A stretch of 57,128 nucleotides of DNA from a virus. Below are positions 8,557-17,328 of this stretch, piece after piece. A program made the position numbers and the translations under genes. A model generated the notes under the pieces. It saw nothing but the letters and a program-made list of their open reading frames with translations. It did no database searches and was not told the DNA's origin. Positions within the stretch are counted from its first letter, which is position 1. Every line of letters starts with the position of its first letter. The DNA is taken from the IMG/VR virus record IMGVR_UViG_3300032282_001405, positions 1 to 57,128 of that record. One strand, written 5' to 3'.

Positions 8557-10661
8557 TAGAAGGTTCCTCCTGAAACTCCAGAGGTAATTTTACCTGTGGA
8601 AGGGTTTGCTGTCAGCCCTGTGGCAACCAATTGAGGAAGATTTCCTGTATTGGTGCTGACAACTGTGATGTAGTAATCGGCGTTTGTGCTATTTGCAGTA
8701 ATTGCTGTGTTTGTTGCGTTTGTTGCAGATCCAACCGACAAAGTGCTCTGTGCCACATACTGTGGTGCAGTACCGCTCGATGTCAGCACGTAATCTGCTG
8801 TTCCGATGGTTAGCTTTGACAATGTTGTCGATGCTGATGCATACAACATATCGCCTGTCGCATAACTGGTGTATCCAGTGCCACCCAAAGCGGCTGTAAC
8901 AGGCGCTGTAAGGCTGAACTGGCTTCCAGTTAGCGTTAGACCTGTACCAGCGGTGTACGTTCCTGCGCCTGAGAACTGCGTAAACACAATCGGGCTTGTG
9001 CCGACGGTGGTAACAGGAAGAGTCTGCACCCAGCCTGTATTGGCATATAGAGTTCCGTTGGATATAAACGTAAAGTCACCACTTGCAATCTCTACGTTAG
9101 TGTCAAAGTCTGTTGCACGGGTAAGTACTGTTCCGCCAGTTGCCCATGTGTAGATACCGTTATTGGCGGTAGATACTTCGTTCTTAACCAAAATTCGGTT
9201 GCCATTGACTAGCGTATAGCCGTCCAACGTAGTCAGGGCTACTGACAGGGTAAGAGTAGCGCCTACGCCTGAAGATCCGTTGTTGTAGGTAACCGTTCCG
9301 CCAGTAATCGATGCAAGCGTTCCAGTAGTTGCCGCCGCACAAGCCGCATGAATATTTAGATTTGATGCCACAGCATCAACATACTGCTTGGTGGCCAACT
9401 GCAACGCAGATGTAGGGTCTTGCGTGACAGCTACAGAGGTCAATCCACCCAAAGTAAGTGAAGTTGCACCCAGTGCAACTCCAGTTGTTCCAATAGTCAC
9501 TGAGCTATTTGTCAGGCTTGAGTTGCCAATACTGCTCAGCGTGTTAGATGCGCCGCTAATGGTTTTATTGGTAAGCGTTTGGGTGGCAGTATTAGTTGTA
9601 ACCGTATCCGAGCCAACGGTTGCGGTTGTCATGTTAAACACGCCGCCAGTGACTGTTTTACCCGTAAACGTCAAAGCACTCGGCAAGCTCAATATGACGT
9701 TTGTTGTGCCTGATGCTGTAATTTCATTGGCCGTTCCGCTAACCGATGCAACAGCACCAATACCACTAGCCGTAATTGATACGTTTGCCGCGGCAGTCAG
9801 TTGACCTTGGCCATTGACGGTAAACGTACCCACAGAAGAAGATGAACCATACGATCCAGCGGTTACTGTAGTGTTGTCGATTGAAATGGTGCCTGTGGAG
9901 GTGATGGGGCCGCCTGTGAGGCCAGTTCCAGTAGCGATTGAGGTAACGCCAGTACCTGTAGTAATCGCGCCCCATGCACCGTTTGCATAGCCTTCAAAGG
10001 TTGCTGTAGTGGTGTTGTAGCGAAATGCGCCGTTTGAGCCTGCGCGCTGAGCGGTAGTGCCACTAGGGATGGTGATGGAGGCGGTGCCGGGCACGACAGG
10101 ATTACTTGCAATCCCTATCGTAGGCGAACCACCTATGCCATTTCCTGTCGCAACACTTATCTGATCAGCAGTACCCACGATTGTGGTGGCCGTAACAGTA
10201 GTTCCGTTAACCGTTAACAGTCCAACCGCAGACGTGCTAGAGATGTTTTGTAAGAGCTGGCTCAGACCGATTACAGGATTGGCAGAGACGCCATCACCAT
10301 CAGATACGGTCATGCCTGAGCCGACCGTTATTGAGCGATTTACAACCGTGCTAGCGCTGTTTTTAACAACAAATCCTGTGCTGGCGCTATTCAAGCTCGA
10401 CGCAGTACCAGTCATGTTGATCGTCAGCGTACCGCCTGCACCACTGTCAGTTAAAGACAATCCTGTACTAGCGTTCAGATAACGTGCTTGTGTCAGACCA
10501 GAAGTTGATCCAACGGTCAAGAATGGGTAATTCAAAGCACCAGCACCAGAGATTGCACCAGTGGTGGTCTGTACCGTTACGCCGCTTTGAACAACAGGTA
10601 CAAGCTCAGAACCCGTCAAGGCTGACGCGGTTGGTAGTTGGGTGATGGTTACATTTGCCAT
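8556..10661 (-). CDS. Large tail fibre protein
   Basis: A 701-aa protein opening MANVTITQLPTASALTGSEL, the usual N-terminal motif of phage fibre proteins that dock to the virion. Repetitive Thr/Gly/Val-rich beta segments follow. A conserved internal block has LATKQYVDAVASNLNIHAAC (about residues 420-440) and NRILVKNEVSTANNGIY with a GWVQTLP repeat end, found in many tail fibres. It ends SGVSGGTF, similar to the SGGTF/AGGTFT ends of other fibres in this genome. It is predicted to be virion-attached and host-contacting. Confidence 0.82.
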   Translation of the reverse strand: MANVTITQLPTASALTGSELVPVVQSGVTVQTTTGAISGAGALNYPFLTVGSTSGLTQARYLNASTGLSLTDSGAGGTLTINMTGTASSLNSASTGFVVKNSASTVVNRSITVGSGMTVSDGDGVSANPVIGLSQLLQNISSTSAVGLLTVNGTTVTATTIVGTADQISVATGNGIGGSPTIGIASNPVVPGTASITIPSGTTAQRAGSNGAFRYNTTTATFEGYANGAWGAITTGTGVTSIATGTGLTGGPITSTGTISIDNTTVTAGSYGSSSSVGTFTVNGQGQLTAAANVSITASGIGAVASVSGTANEITASGTTNVILSLPSALTFTGKTVTGGVFNMTTATVGSDTVTTNTATQTLTNKTISGASNTLSSIGNSSLTNSSVTIGTTGVALGATSLTLGGLTSVAVTQDPTSALQLATKQYVDAVASNLNIHAACAAATTGTLASITGGTVTYNNGSSGVGATLTLSVALTTLDGYTLVNGNRILVKNEVSTANNGIYTWATGGTVLTRATDFDTNVEIASGDFTFISNGTLYANTGWVQTLPVTTVGTSPIVFTQFSGAGTYTAGTGLTLTGSQFSLTAPVTAALGGTGYTSYATGDMLYASASTTLSKLTIGTADYVLTSSGTAPQYVAQSTLSVGSATNATNTAITANSTNADYYITVVSTNTGNLPQLVATGLTANPSTGKITSGVSGGTF

Positions 10662-10667
10662 GTTGTG

Positions 10668-11015
10668 TTACTGCCCCGGTGATGGACTCAAGGTGTCAAG
10701 GTTTCCGTTGTTGGAAGGCGTTTGAGTATTCTGTTCAGGTGATAAGTCGTACTGATTGTCGCCTGTTGTGATGATTGCGTCAGGATCCACCGCCACTGAA
10801 ACATCAGGACGTGGAAAGCGAAGCGTTATCTTCTCTGTTTTACGTGCAGGCAAACGATAGGGATCCTTCTCATCAGCACAGCCTTGTTGACACACTCGGA
10901 GGCCGGGGAAGTTTGGATCAGGCATCTCTTCCACGATCGCGCGCTTCATCTTGCACCTGTCGCAGATAAATATCGCTATTGATGCATTGCCTGTAGTGTC
11001 AAGGAAACGAGGCAT
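10668..11015 (-). CDS. Small zinc-finger-like phage protein
   Basis: A 115-aa protein with a CDRC pair near residue 18 and a second CQQGC pair near residue 42, consistent with one zinc-binding knuckle. A Pro/Arg segment (LRFPRPDVSV) and a disordered Ser/Asn/Pro-rich tail follow. It sits between the adaptor-like gene and the fibre genes, so a virion or assembly role is plausible. I do not recognise a named family. Confidence 0.6.
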   Translation of the reverse strand: MPRFLDTTGNASIAIFICDRCKMKRAIVEEMPDPNFPGLRVCQQGCADEKDPYRLPARKTEKITLRFPRPDVSVAVDPDAIITTGDNQYDLSPEQNTQTPSNNGNLDTLSPSPGQ

Positions 11016-11024
11016 TTGTAATAC

Positions 11025-12098
11025 TTATCTCGTATAAACTGAAATATTCGGAGAATAATAAATCGGCGACTTATCGCGCTCTTCTTGCTCAGCCATGATG
11101 AAATACTTCTCGCCCTGTGCTTCCAAGTACTGGATGCGCGCTAGATCAACCGCAGGCAACTCCAAGCTCATCTGGTGAGCTAGCATGCTCTGTATAGCCA
11201 ATAACCAACGATCAGGTATAGCCAACTGTCCATCTAGGGCGCCAACGTCTTCAACTTGGCTGGAATACCAGACAGTCATTTGATAGAAAGCGCTCTGTGG
11301 GGTTGGCCACAAAGTGATAGTCGCATTAGGAATCGTGCGGTTTAACCAGAACTGGAAAGGCTGATTGGCCGTGAAGTTCTTGTTTGGCAGGTTGGTGTAG
11401 TCATCACGGTTCAAACGAGCCATGGTGATCTCAGTAGAGTTCACGCCTAAGTACCACTCACGCACGCCTAGCGTGGTGGTGCCAAAGGCTTGTATGCGGT
11501 AGTACAGGACGTTGGCGCCGGGATCGATGTCTTGCCATATCCACTGCCCATCCGTCACCGTCACCGCAGTTGCGGTGTACAGCGTCGTCCAATTTGTTCC
11601 ATCGCTAGACGCTTGATAACGATAGCTCCACGTTGCCGATCCACCGCCGGCAATGTATGGCATCAAGCCAATAGAGCCAATGTACTGTGGATTGTTTGTG
11701 CCGTAGTTGACTACGATGTTGCCGTTAGCACTAGTCTGTAGGCAATAAGTCGATACATCGTCATCAGCCACGTTTTGGACAATTCCACCAGCACTTGTGG
11801 TGTACGAGCCAATAGGCTGTGTCATCCAACGATACAGGGCGTTTAAGACGTCTACACCACCGTCAGGTAGGGTGTACTCATACTTGTTGGGTTGCAGGCC
11901 GTATACCTGCTTTTTGATGGCAAAGTACTGTATGCCTTGATTGATCAGGTTGCTCAATAGAAAGAACAAAGATTGCTTTGCACTTTGTACTTGCTCAACC
12001 GTCAGTTCCTCAGCCAATTTCCCAGCACGTCGCGCACCGTTGTCAATTAGATTTTGAACGGTGACTACTGTCTGTCCAACGGTGCCGCTATAAGCCAT
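11025..12098 (-). CDS. Virion adaptor-like protein with inserted discoidin-like domain
   Basis: A 357-aa protein. The helical N-terminus (NLIDNGARRAGKLAEELTVEQ) and C-terminal half (LNRDDYTNLPNKNF, VEDVGALDGQLAIPDRW, MLAHQMSLELPAVD, YLEAQGEKYF) resemble head-to-tail adaptor proteins of podovirus-like phages. The middle (about residues 95-225) has YQASSDGTNWTTLYTAT and other features of an F5/8 type C (discoidin-like) beta sandwich, so the protein looks like an adaptor carrying a carbohydrate-binding insertion exposed near the tail. The family call is from pattern only. Confidence 0.65.
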   Translation of the reverse strand: MAYSGTVGQTVVTVQNLIDNGARRAGKLAEELTVEQVQSAKQSLFFLLSNLINQGIQYFAIKKQVYGLQPNKYEYTLPDGGVDVLNALYRWMTQPIGSYTTSAGGIVQNVADDDVSTYCLQTSANGNIVVNYGTNNPQYIGSIGLMPYIAGGGSATWSYRYQASSDGTNWTTLYTATAVTVTDGQWIWQDIDPGANVLYYRIQAFGTTTLGVREWYLGVNSTEITMARLNRDDYTNLPNKNFTANQPFQFWLNRTIPNATITLWPTPQSAFYQMTVWYSSQVEDVGALDGQLAIPDRWLLAIQSMLAHQMSLELPAVDLARIQYLEAQGEKYFIMAEQEERDKSPIYYSPNISVYTR

Positions 12099-12107
12099 GT
12101 TATTCCT

Positions 12108-12503
12108 TTACCATCCAGAGCAGTTCCATCGCTTCAAAGAGGCTTTAGCCCTTGGTGCATCGCCCTTAGCGTGCTCCACAACACCGCTCATACGTGCACA
12201 AAAGGAATCCTTGCGTGCGCCCCCTTGAGGCTGTGGTGCTTTGAGGTGTGAACCTGTTTCTCGATTGTACTTTTCTCTACCTTTTTTTGTGAGTCCTGCG
12301 CCTTGTTTTGTCGATAGTTTTTCACCACGACCAACGGCTAGACTCACACCGCCCTCTTTCATTTTGGCGGTTTTTGCTGACTCTTTGAAGGCATCAGCAC
12401 TAGGCGCGCCTTTGCTACCAACTCTGCGCATTTTTTCACCAGAGCCGTTAGCAATTCTTTGCTGTTTTGCATGAATGTTTGCATATAGACCTTGTTTAGC
12501 CAT
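12108..12503 (-). CDS. Basic phage protein, DUF6321-like
   Basis: A 131-aa strongly basic protein. The stretch LTKKGREKYNRETGSHLKAP followed by GGARKDSFCARMSGV matches the conserved core of DUF6321 proteins, which occur in phages and bacteria and have no settled function. The end (KASLKRWNCSGW) is part of the same pattern. It lies in a head-gene neighbourhood with other Lys/Gly-rich proteins; DNA or nucleoprotein contact in the capsid is a guess. Confidence 0.75.
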   Translation of the reverse strand: MAKQGLYANIHAKQQRIANGSGEKMRRVGSKGAPSADAFKESAKTAKMKEGGVSLAVGRGEKLSTKQGAGLTKKGREKYNRETGSHLKAPQPQGGARKDSFCARMSGVVEHAKGDAPRAKASLKRWNCSGW

Positions 12504-12506
12504 AAA

Positions 12507-12941
12507 TCACCAGCAAGAGTTAGTTTTCTTAACCTTGCCACCCTTAGCTTTTTTCTGATGCATCTTTTCAAAGCCTTCACGAACTTTGCTCAAAAAATCC
12601 ATGCCTTGCGCTTTGTTCATTGGCTTTTGTTTTGCCATGCGCGCCTGCTCTTCACGCACTCTGCGATCTTGAGGAGTATCCATCGCCGAGCCTTCCATAG
12701 GAGGTGGCGACTTCATACGTGACGAAGGACGCTTTTTCAAAGAAGCGTAGTAATCGACATCGCTATCGTATGAGTGTGGGCTGTAAGACTCAGGACGAAC
12801 ATCTCCGCCACCAGCTTTTTTAGCCGCACGCTTGGTGCTGTAAGCAATCGCCACGGCTTGCTTTTGGGGCTTGCCTGCGGCCATTTCAGCCTTAATGTTG
12901 GATTTAAAAGCTTTGTCGGATTTTGATTTGATCAATGGCAT
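12507..12941 (-). CDS. Basic Lys/Ser/Pro-rich head-region protein
   Basis: A 144-aa basic protein starting MPLIKSKSDKAFKSNIKAEM, with KPQKQAVAIAYSTKRAAKK resembling the small Lys/Ala motif seen in many phage head-region proteins. The middle is disordered and Pro/Ser-rich. The C-terminus (KKAKGGKVKKTNSCW) carries the A-K-G-G motif repeated in several other proteins of this genome. No enzymatic signature is visible. Confidence 0.6.
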   Translation of the reverse strand: MPLIKSKSDKAFKSNIKAEMAAGKPQKQAVAIAYSTKRAAKKAGGGDVRPESYSPHSYDSDVDYYASLKKRPSSRMKSPPPMEGSAMDTPQDRRVREEQARMAKQKPMNKAQGMDFLSKVREGFEKMHQKKAKGGKVKKTNSCW

Positions 12942-12950
12942 GTTATGACC

Positions 12951-13361
12951 TTATGACGTTGCGTAAGATTTAACCATCTCAAGAACAACTGTGTATGTAT
13001 CACCATTGGACTGATCGGATGTGCTGAAAACAATGTTGCCATTTTTTCCTGTGCCAGCATTGTTTGTAATGCCACCAATCTTTGAAAAATCATTTTCATA
13101 ATTGGTGTTGATGGTAGACAAGAAGAATGGAACGTCTGTAGTTGCATCCCAATACATACGTACCTCAAGACCGTGACAGACAGAGGTAATCTTGGTAACT
13201 GTTACGCCATTGCACGCAAAACCCGCCCCATTACTGGTTAAGGTTGACACGTTTACTTTAGTAACCGCAGTTTCACCAGTGCCATCACTGATGTTTGTAA
13301 ATTTCATAATTGCAAGACGCTCACCATCCAAGAGCGTTTGACTTGTGACCGCATCAGCCAT
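12951..13361 (-). CDS. Small virion structural protein
   Basis: A 136-aa predicted beta protein. The chosen start at 13361 (MADAVTSQTLLDGERLAIMK) has GGAG seven bases upstream; a start 12 bases earlier is open but lacks that spacing. The opening and the SVCHGLEVRMYWDAT segment follow a pattern common in head-gene clusters of uncultured podophages, where it may be a decoration or minor virion protein. Neighbours are capsid-related, supporting a virion role. Confidence 0.6.
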   Translation of the reverse strand: MADAVTSQTLLDGERLAIMKFTNISDGTGETAVTKVNVSTLTSNGAGFACNGVTVTKITSVCHGLEVRMYWDATTDVPFFLSTINTNYENDFSKIGGITNNAGTGKNGNIVFSTSDQSNGDTYTVVLEMVKSYATS

Positions 13362-13382
13362 ATATATCTCCAATTAAAAGTA

Positions 13383-13399
13383 GGGGGCACGTAGCCCCC
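13383..13399 (-). terminator. GC-rich stem-loop between head genes
   Basis: GGGGGC and GCCCCC pair over a 5-nt loop just after the stop of the 431-aa gene. In the direction of transcription it is followed by TACTTTTAATT rather than a clean U-run, so it is a weak terminator or an mRNA-processing or stabilising hairpin. Confidence 0.5.
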
Positions 13400-13407
13400 C
13401 ACTCAGT

Positions 13408-14703
13408 TTACGCTCTTCCGCCGCGTTTGCGGGGCGCCACCGTCACTGATTTCTCAGTTTTTGTAACGCTACCTGCGGGTGCTGGCTTGCTAGTGAAGTA
13501 GTCTTTGATCTTTCCGTAACCTTCTTTGATCATGCTCAAAGGGTTCAGCGCGTCTTCAAGCTCACGGCTTGCTTTGTCTGTAACCACTTTGGGATCACCA
13601 GCGGGGGTAACGGAAGCTCCTTCAGCATACTTCTTAGCCTTGCCACCTTTGGCGTAGCCTCTGTTTACTTCGTGCTTGGCCGTCATGTGAGCATCTTCTA
13701 AATCGTCGGTGTGTGAATCACCTTCAGTTAAATGCTTACCTTCAGGGGTATAGAACTTGGTTCTGTACTCTTCCCAATCACGATCTTTGTAAACTTTGGC
13801 TACGTGTCCTTTTGGGCCAGTGTGGGTCTTAACAAGACGGAGATTTGGTTTCTCCTCTTTTTTTTTAACCTCACCGCCCTTAGCAAAGGTGCCAGACTGC
13901 AAGCTGTTTGCCACTGGACGTGACACAGGCTTGCGTGGCATAGCGACGGGACGACCTGTATTAACAGTACCCCCCGTCGCGTAGGCTTTTTTTGCTGAAC
14001 CGCCCTTCTTGTAGCCGCCGCCGTTAGCTTCTTTAACACCACCAGTAGTCATGTTAGAGACGCCACCCTTGGCTGTGTTAGCAGGACGATTTTCCCAACC
14101 AACTTTGCCGCCTTTTGCGTAGCCGCCACCGTTGGCTTCTTTAATACCTTTGGTACCGTGAGCTTTATCAGTCTTGTCGCCGTCCACCACTTTGGTGTTC
14201 AGAAACTTGCCTGCATTGCCCTTGATAGTTCCGCCGTTGGCATAACCGCCACCGTTCTTTTCCTTGATGCCTTTGGTGCCATGAGCCTTATCGGTCTTGT
14301 CACCATCAACCACCTTGGTATTGAGGTACTTACCAGCATTACCTTTGACGGTAGTTTTGGTTTCAGCGCTGTCGATCTTGCCGCCATCGGCGAATTTCTT
14401 ACCAGCCATAGCCTTCTTGATCATTGCGCGATCTTGAGCGGCATCTTCATGCATGTCAGCCTTGCCACCTTTTTTGGCCATCATCAGAGGGTTCATCGCT
14501 TTACGACGAGCCATCATTGAAGGCTTTTTAGGTGCCATGCCCATAGGGGCGCCAGCAGTAGCAGGCATTTGGGCAGGCATAGTAGATTGCATAGGCATGT
14601 AACCGCCGTCCATCTTTGAAGCAACTTTGCCGCCTTTTTTAAGCTTCAGGATTACTGAAGGCTCTGTGGTCATCATTTTGACCATTGGTTTGAATTGACC
14701 CAT
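13408..14703 (-). CDS. Lys/Gly-rich repeat protein of the head region
   Basis: A 431-aa basic, low-complexity protein. A unit of about 40 residues is present twice in tandem, each copy containing KGNAGK(Y/F)LNTKVVDGDKTDK and ending in NGGGYA(N/K)GG; a partial third version follows (GGVKEANGGGYKKGG). The A-[KND]-G-G motif occurs about ten times. A folded-looking block with VKTHTGPKGHVAKVYKDRDW lies near residues 290-345. Being between decoration-like genes and the capsid, it could be an internal nucleoprotein or virion linker. No known function recognised. Confidence 0.65.
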   Translation of the reverse strand: MGQFKPMVKMMTTEPSVILKLKKGGKVASKMDGGYMPMQSTMPAQMPATAGAPMGMAPKKPSMMARRKAMNPLMMAKKGGKADMHEDAAQDRAMIKKAMAGKKFADGGKIDSAETKTTVKGNAGKYLNTKVVDGDKTDKAHGTKGIKEKNGGGYANGGTIKGNAGKFLNTKVVDGDKTDKAHGTKGIKEANGGGYAKGGKVGWENRPANTAKGGVSNMTTGGVKEANGGGYKKGGSAKKAYATGGTVNTGRPVAMPRKPVSRPVANSLQSGTFAKGGEVKKKEEKPNLRLVKTHTGPKGHVAKVYKDRDWEEYRTKFYTPEGKHLTEGDSHTDDLEDAHMTAKHEVNRGYAKGGKAKKYAEGASVTPAGDPKVVTDKASRELEDALNPLSMIKEGYGKIKDYFTSKPAPAGSVTKTEKSVTVAPRKRGGRA

Positions 14704-14715
14704 TACGTACTCCTA

Positions 14716-15702
14716 TTAGGAAACTAGGTTTTGGTTTACACCAAGAGCACCAACGCGAGTTGCGTTAGGACCAACTGCGATGCCGGGTAGCGTGACAGCC
14801 ATCACTGTACGGATAATTCCGTTCGATGTAGTGGCAGGCGCATAGGTTCCGCGAACGTCACCAGTACCTGTTGTTGCAGTCGCTGTATCAGCGGCGACAA
14901 ACGTACCAGCGTCTTGCGCTAGTGTGTTGTTGCTCTTGACGCTTGCAACATACGCTACATTAGCGACGCGAACTGGAATACCCAGTACATCACTTGTACC
15001 GATCACAACAGCAGTGGCAGAGCCAGAGATTGTTGCGCCAGAGATCTGGTAGAACGCTTTCAAACCAGTTACGGCAGTAGCGGCAGTGACCACAGTGATC
15101 AATTCGCTCATGGGCTGACCGTAGACGTCATAGCCAGTAACGGTAAATGCACGAGCAGTTGTCGATGAATTTACTTTTACAGCGCGAGGAACATCCAACT
15201 GGATCACAGTTACACCGTCTTGACGAACAACAGACTTAGCTGAAGTGCCAGCAGTCAAAGTGACTGATTGACCAGCAGTTGTTGTTGTTTGCGAGGCGGC
15301 GATGTTGTTTGTAACAGGAGCTTGAGGAACGACATCCCATACATAGACACGACCCAATGGGCCAATACCTAGGCTCATAGGAGCAGGATTGTCATAAGGC
15401 TCTAAGTCATGCAGGGTCAACGCAGTCGTGTTAGCGATGTTGATTGCTTGATTGAGGGTGTAAGTGCCTGTACCACCAGTACCAGTGCCAAAGGCAGTGA
15501 TGTAGGTGCCATCAGTAACACTTGTTCCATCAACATACATACCAAGAGCAATTGGTGCGCCAAAGTTAAGCGCAGTAACTGTCAATGTAGTAGATGATGT
15601 ACTACCTGTACCACCAGTTGCGGTAGTAGAGTAGTTGCGGACGCCAGTACCCATGTAGGTCTGTGCGGGGCCTAAAAATAGGTCGTCGGAAAATTGAGGC
15701 AT
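14716..15702 (-). CDS. Virion structural protein (capsid decoration-like)
   Basis: A 328-aa Ala/Thr/Val/Gly-rich beta protein that begins MPQFSDDLFLGPAQTYMG. Segments such as DNPAPMSLGIGPLGRVYVWDV and ARAFTVTGYDVYGQPMSELI look like immunoglobulin-like or decoration-protein strands. It is the first gene downstream of the capsid gene and of its terminator, so it can be expressed at a different level. A head decoration or major structural protein is the best inference. Confidence 0.65.
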   Translation of the reverse strand: MPQFSDDLFLGPAQTYMGTGVRNYSTTATGGTGSTSSTTLTVTALNFGAPIALGMYVDGTSVTDGTYITAFGTGTGGTGTYTLNQAINIANTTALTLHDLEPYDNPAPMSLGIGPLGRVYVWDVVPQAPVTNNIAASQTTTTAGQSVTLTAGTSAKSVVRQDGVTVIQLDVPRAVKVNSSTTARAFTVTGYDVYGQPMSELITVVTAATAVTGLKAFYQISGATISGSATAVVIGTSDVLGIPVRVANVAYVASVKSNNTLAQDAGTFVAADTATATTGTGDVRGTYAPATTSNGIIRTVMAVTLPGIAVGPNATRVGALGVNQNLVS

Positions 15703-15736
15703 GGTGAACTCCTTCTTGAAAAGTTTGTTCAGGTTT

Positions 15737-15768
15737 AAAAAAAAAGGGCTGGCTTTTTAGACCAGCCC
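15737..15768 (-). terminator. Intrinsic terminator directly after the capsid gene
   Basis: In the transcribed direction GGGCTGG and CCAGCCC pair (7 bp) around a 9-nt loop and are followed by nine T residues (A-run at 15737-15745 on the plus strand). This is a textbook Rho-independent terminator 9 bases after the capsid stop. It probably uncouples abundant capsid mRNA from the genes downstream. Confidence 0.92.
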
Positions 15769-15776
15769 TGTTTGCT

Positions 15777-16691
15777 TTAGACGCCAGCAGTGCCGTAAGC
15801 GGCACGCGGATCTGTAAAGCCTACGTCGTAACGCTCTGTAGCCTTGTAGCGCATGGAGTCGGTTTCAAAGTCACCTTCCATGGTCTTCTCAAGACGACGA
15901 CGCATCAACAACTTGAAGCCTTCTGGAGCGTCGGTCTGCACCCACCATGCGGTAGATGAAGTCAAACGTGACAGAACTGCGGCACCCTCGTCCAACAAGC
16001 CAATTGCCTTGATGGGGTTGATGTCGTTGTTTGCGTTGCCTGTACGAAGGACAGACTTCAACAACACTTCGGCTTGGAAGATGTTGCCCGGCGCCACGAT
16101 CAATTGACGTGGTACCAAACGAATCTTCTTACCGTTGTTGTCAACAGCTTGGCGGATTTGGATCAACATTTGTTCCAATGATGTCTGCGACAAGTTAGCT
16201 GATGTAGCCAACTGGTTGCTGAAAGTACCGTTCACGATTGGGTGAGCAGTGCTGATCAAAGGTACGCCGTCGCCACCGGGGTAGCTGGAGTTGAAGGCTG
16301 TGTTCAACACGTTAGCTGACAACAACTCTTTGGTTTCCACCAAAGACTGTGCCAAGTGGCGTGCATAAACTTGACCGATACGGATGTGATCGCCGTCTTC
16401 AACGAGCACTTTGGTCAAAGCGAAGGCCAAGCCATACACTTTGTACACATAGCGCTTTAAGAAGAGTACGCCACCTTGCTGATAGGTAACTGGAGTACCG
16501 TCAGGCAATTGTGGAGCGGCGCCGAATCCATAAAGGACAGGCTCTTCGTGGTAGTTACGTGGAATGCCGTCTTCCTCGCGGAACACTCGGCTCCACTCGT
16601 CGGCACGTTGGTCATAGACTCCATCGAAGCATTCATTGAGGATAGGTTCAACAATACTTCTAAAGTCCGTACTGCGCATTGGTGCGGCCAT
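15777..16691 (-). CDS. Major capsid protein, HK97-fold (Mu gpT-like)
   Basis: A 304-aa protein that builds the icosahedral shell. It begins MAAPMRSTDFRSIVEPILNE and contains VYKVYGLAFALTKVLVEDGD (spine-helix region), LVPRQLIVAPGNIFQAEVLL, the TSSTAWWVQTDAPEGFKLL strand and the ending DVGFTDPRAAYGTAGV, all typical of HK97-fold capsid proteins related to Mu gpT. The size is normal. It follows the scaffold and two small head genes and is closed by a strong terminator, consistent with high expression. Confidence 0.88.
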   Translation of the reverse strand: MAAPMRSTDFRSIVEPILNECFDGVYDQRADEWSRVFREEDGIPRNYHEEPVLYGFGAAPQLPDGTPVTYQQGGVLFLKRYVYKVYGLAFALTKVLVEDGDHIRIGQVYARHLAQSLVETKELLSANVLNTAFNSSYPGGDGVPLISTAHPIVNGTFSNQLATSANLSQTSLEQMLIQIRQAVDNNGKKIRLVPRQLIVAPGNIFQAEVLLKSVLRTGNANNDINPIKAIGLLDEGAAVLSRLTSSTAWWVQTDAPEGFKLLMRRRLEKTMEGDFETDSMRYKATERYDVGFTDPRAAYGTAGV

Positions 16692-16707
16692 GATTTAGCT
16701 CCTTATA

Positions 16708-17307
16708 TTAAGCGATGGCCGTAAATGCGCCAAAGAATTGAGACTGTGCATTCACAACACGAACGATCGTGTATGAATCACCCCATGCATTGTCCACGTA
16801 TGGTGCAATGTCAACCACACGCATCTGACCTTGGGTACCGTTACCAGCGGCAGTTGCAGAGCCTAGAGTAGCTTGCGACAGACCAGTAGTAGAAGAACCT
16901 GCGGTAGTGGCGGTGAAGTTGTATTCATTACCAATTGTGGTTTGTGCCATTGCGCCGTCAGCTTGGATTTCATAAACGATATTGTTATCGTTGTAGAAGT
17001 AAGCTACGCAAGAACCAGCGATGTAAGCAGTGCTTGCAGGCCAGTAGTTAGAGACGCGACGACGACCAGTAGTATCAGTCCACTCAACGCCTGAAAATGC
17101 ACCAGACCACGCAACAGCGGATCCAGATGCAGGAGCAGTAGTTAAAGGAACGATAACACCAGCGGATGCTGAATAGGCAACAGGTTGCCCTTTCAGGATT
17201 TGGGTTCCGTAACCCGACGTAATACCGCCAGCAAGCGCCTGTGCGCGATCCAAACCAGAGGGATGGAACGCAGGACGCAAGCCAAACGGAGCATTAGTAC
17301 TAGACAT
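16708..17307 (-). CDS. Head decoration/virion structural protein
   Basis: A 199-aa protein starting MSSTNAPFGLRPAFHPSGLD with GYGTQILKGQPVAYSASAGVIVP, a pattern common to proteins encoded next to capsid genes in podophages. The remainder is beta-rich (NYWPASTAYIAGSCVAYFYN, MRVVDIAPYVDNAWGD). Size and position between scaffold and capsid point to a decoration or minor head protein. No enzyme motif. Confidence 0.65.
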   Translation of the reverse strand: MSSTNAPFGLRPAFHPSGLDRAQALAGGITSGYGTQILKGQPVAYSASAGVIVPLTTAPASGSAVAWSGAFSGVEWTDTTGRRRVSNYWPASTAYIAGSCVAYFYNDNNIVYEIQADGAMAQTTIGNEYNFTATTAGSSTTGLSQATLGSATAAGNGTQGQMRVVDIAPYVDNAWGDSYTIVRVVNAQSQFFGAFTAIA

Positions 17308-17328
17308 AAAAAACTCCTTAGTTAAAGA

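Noticed and set aside
7907-9804. Long plus-strand frames of 138-150 aa opposite the fibre genes
   Set aside because: Pro/Val-rich shadows caused by the Thr/Gly-rich codon pattern of the fibre genes; no motifs.
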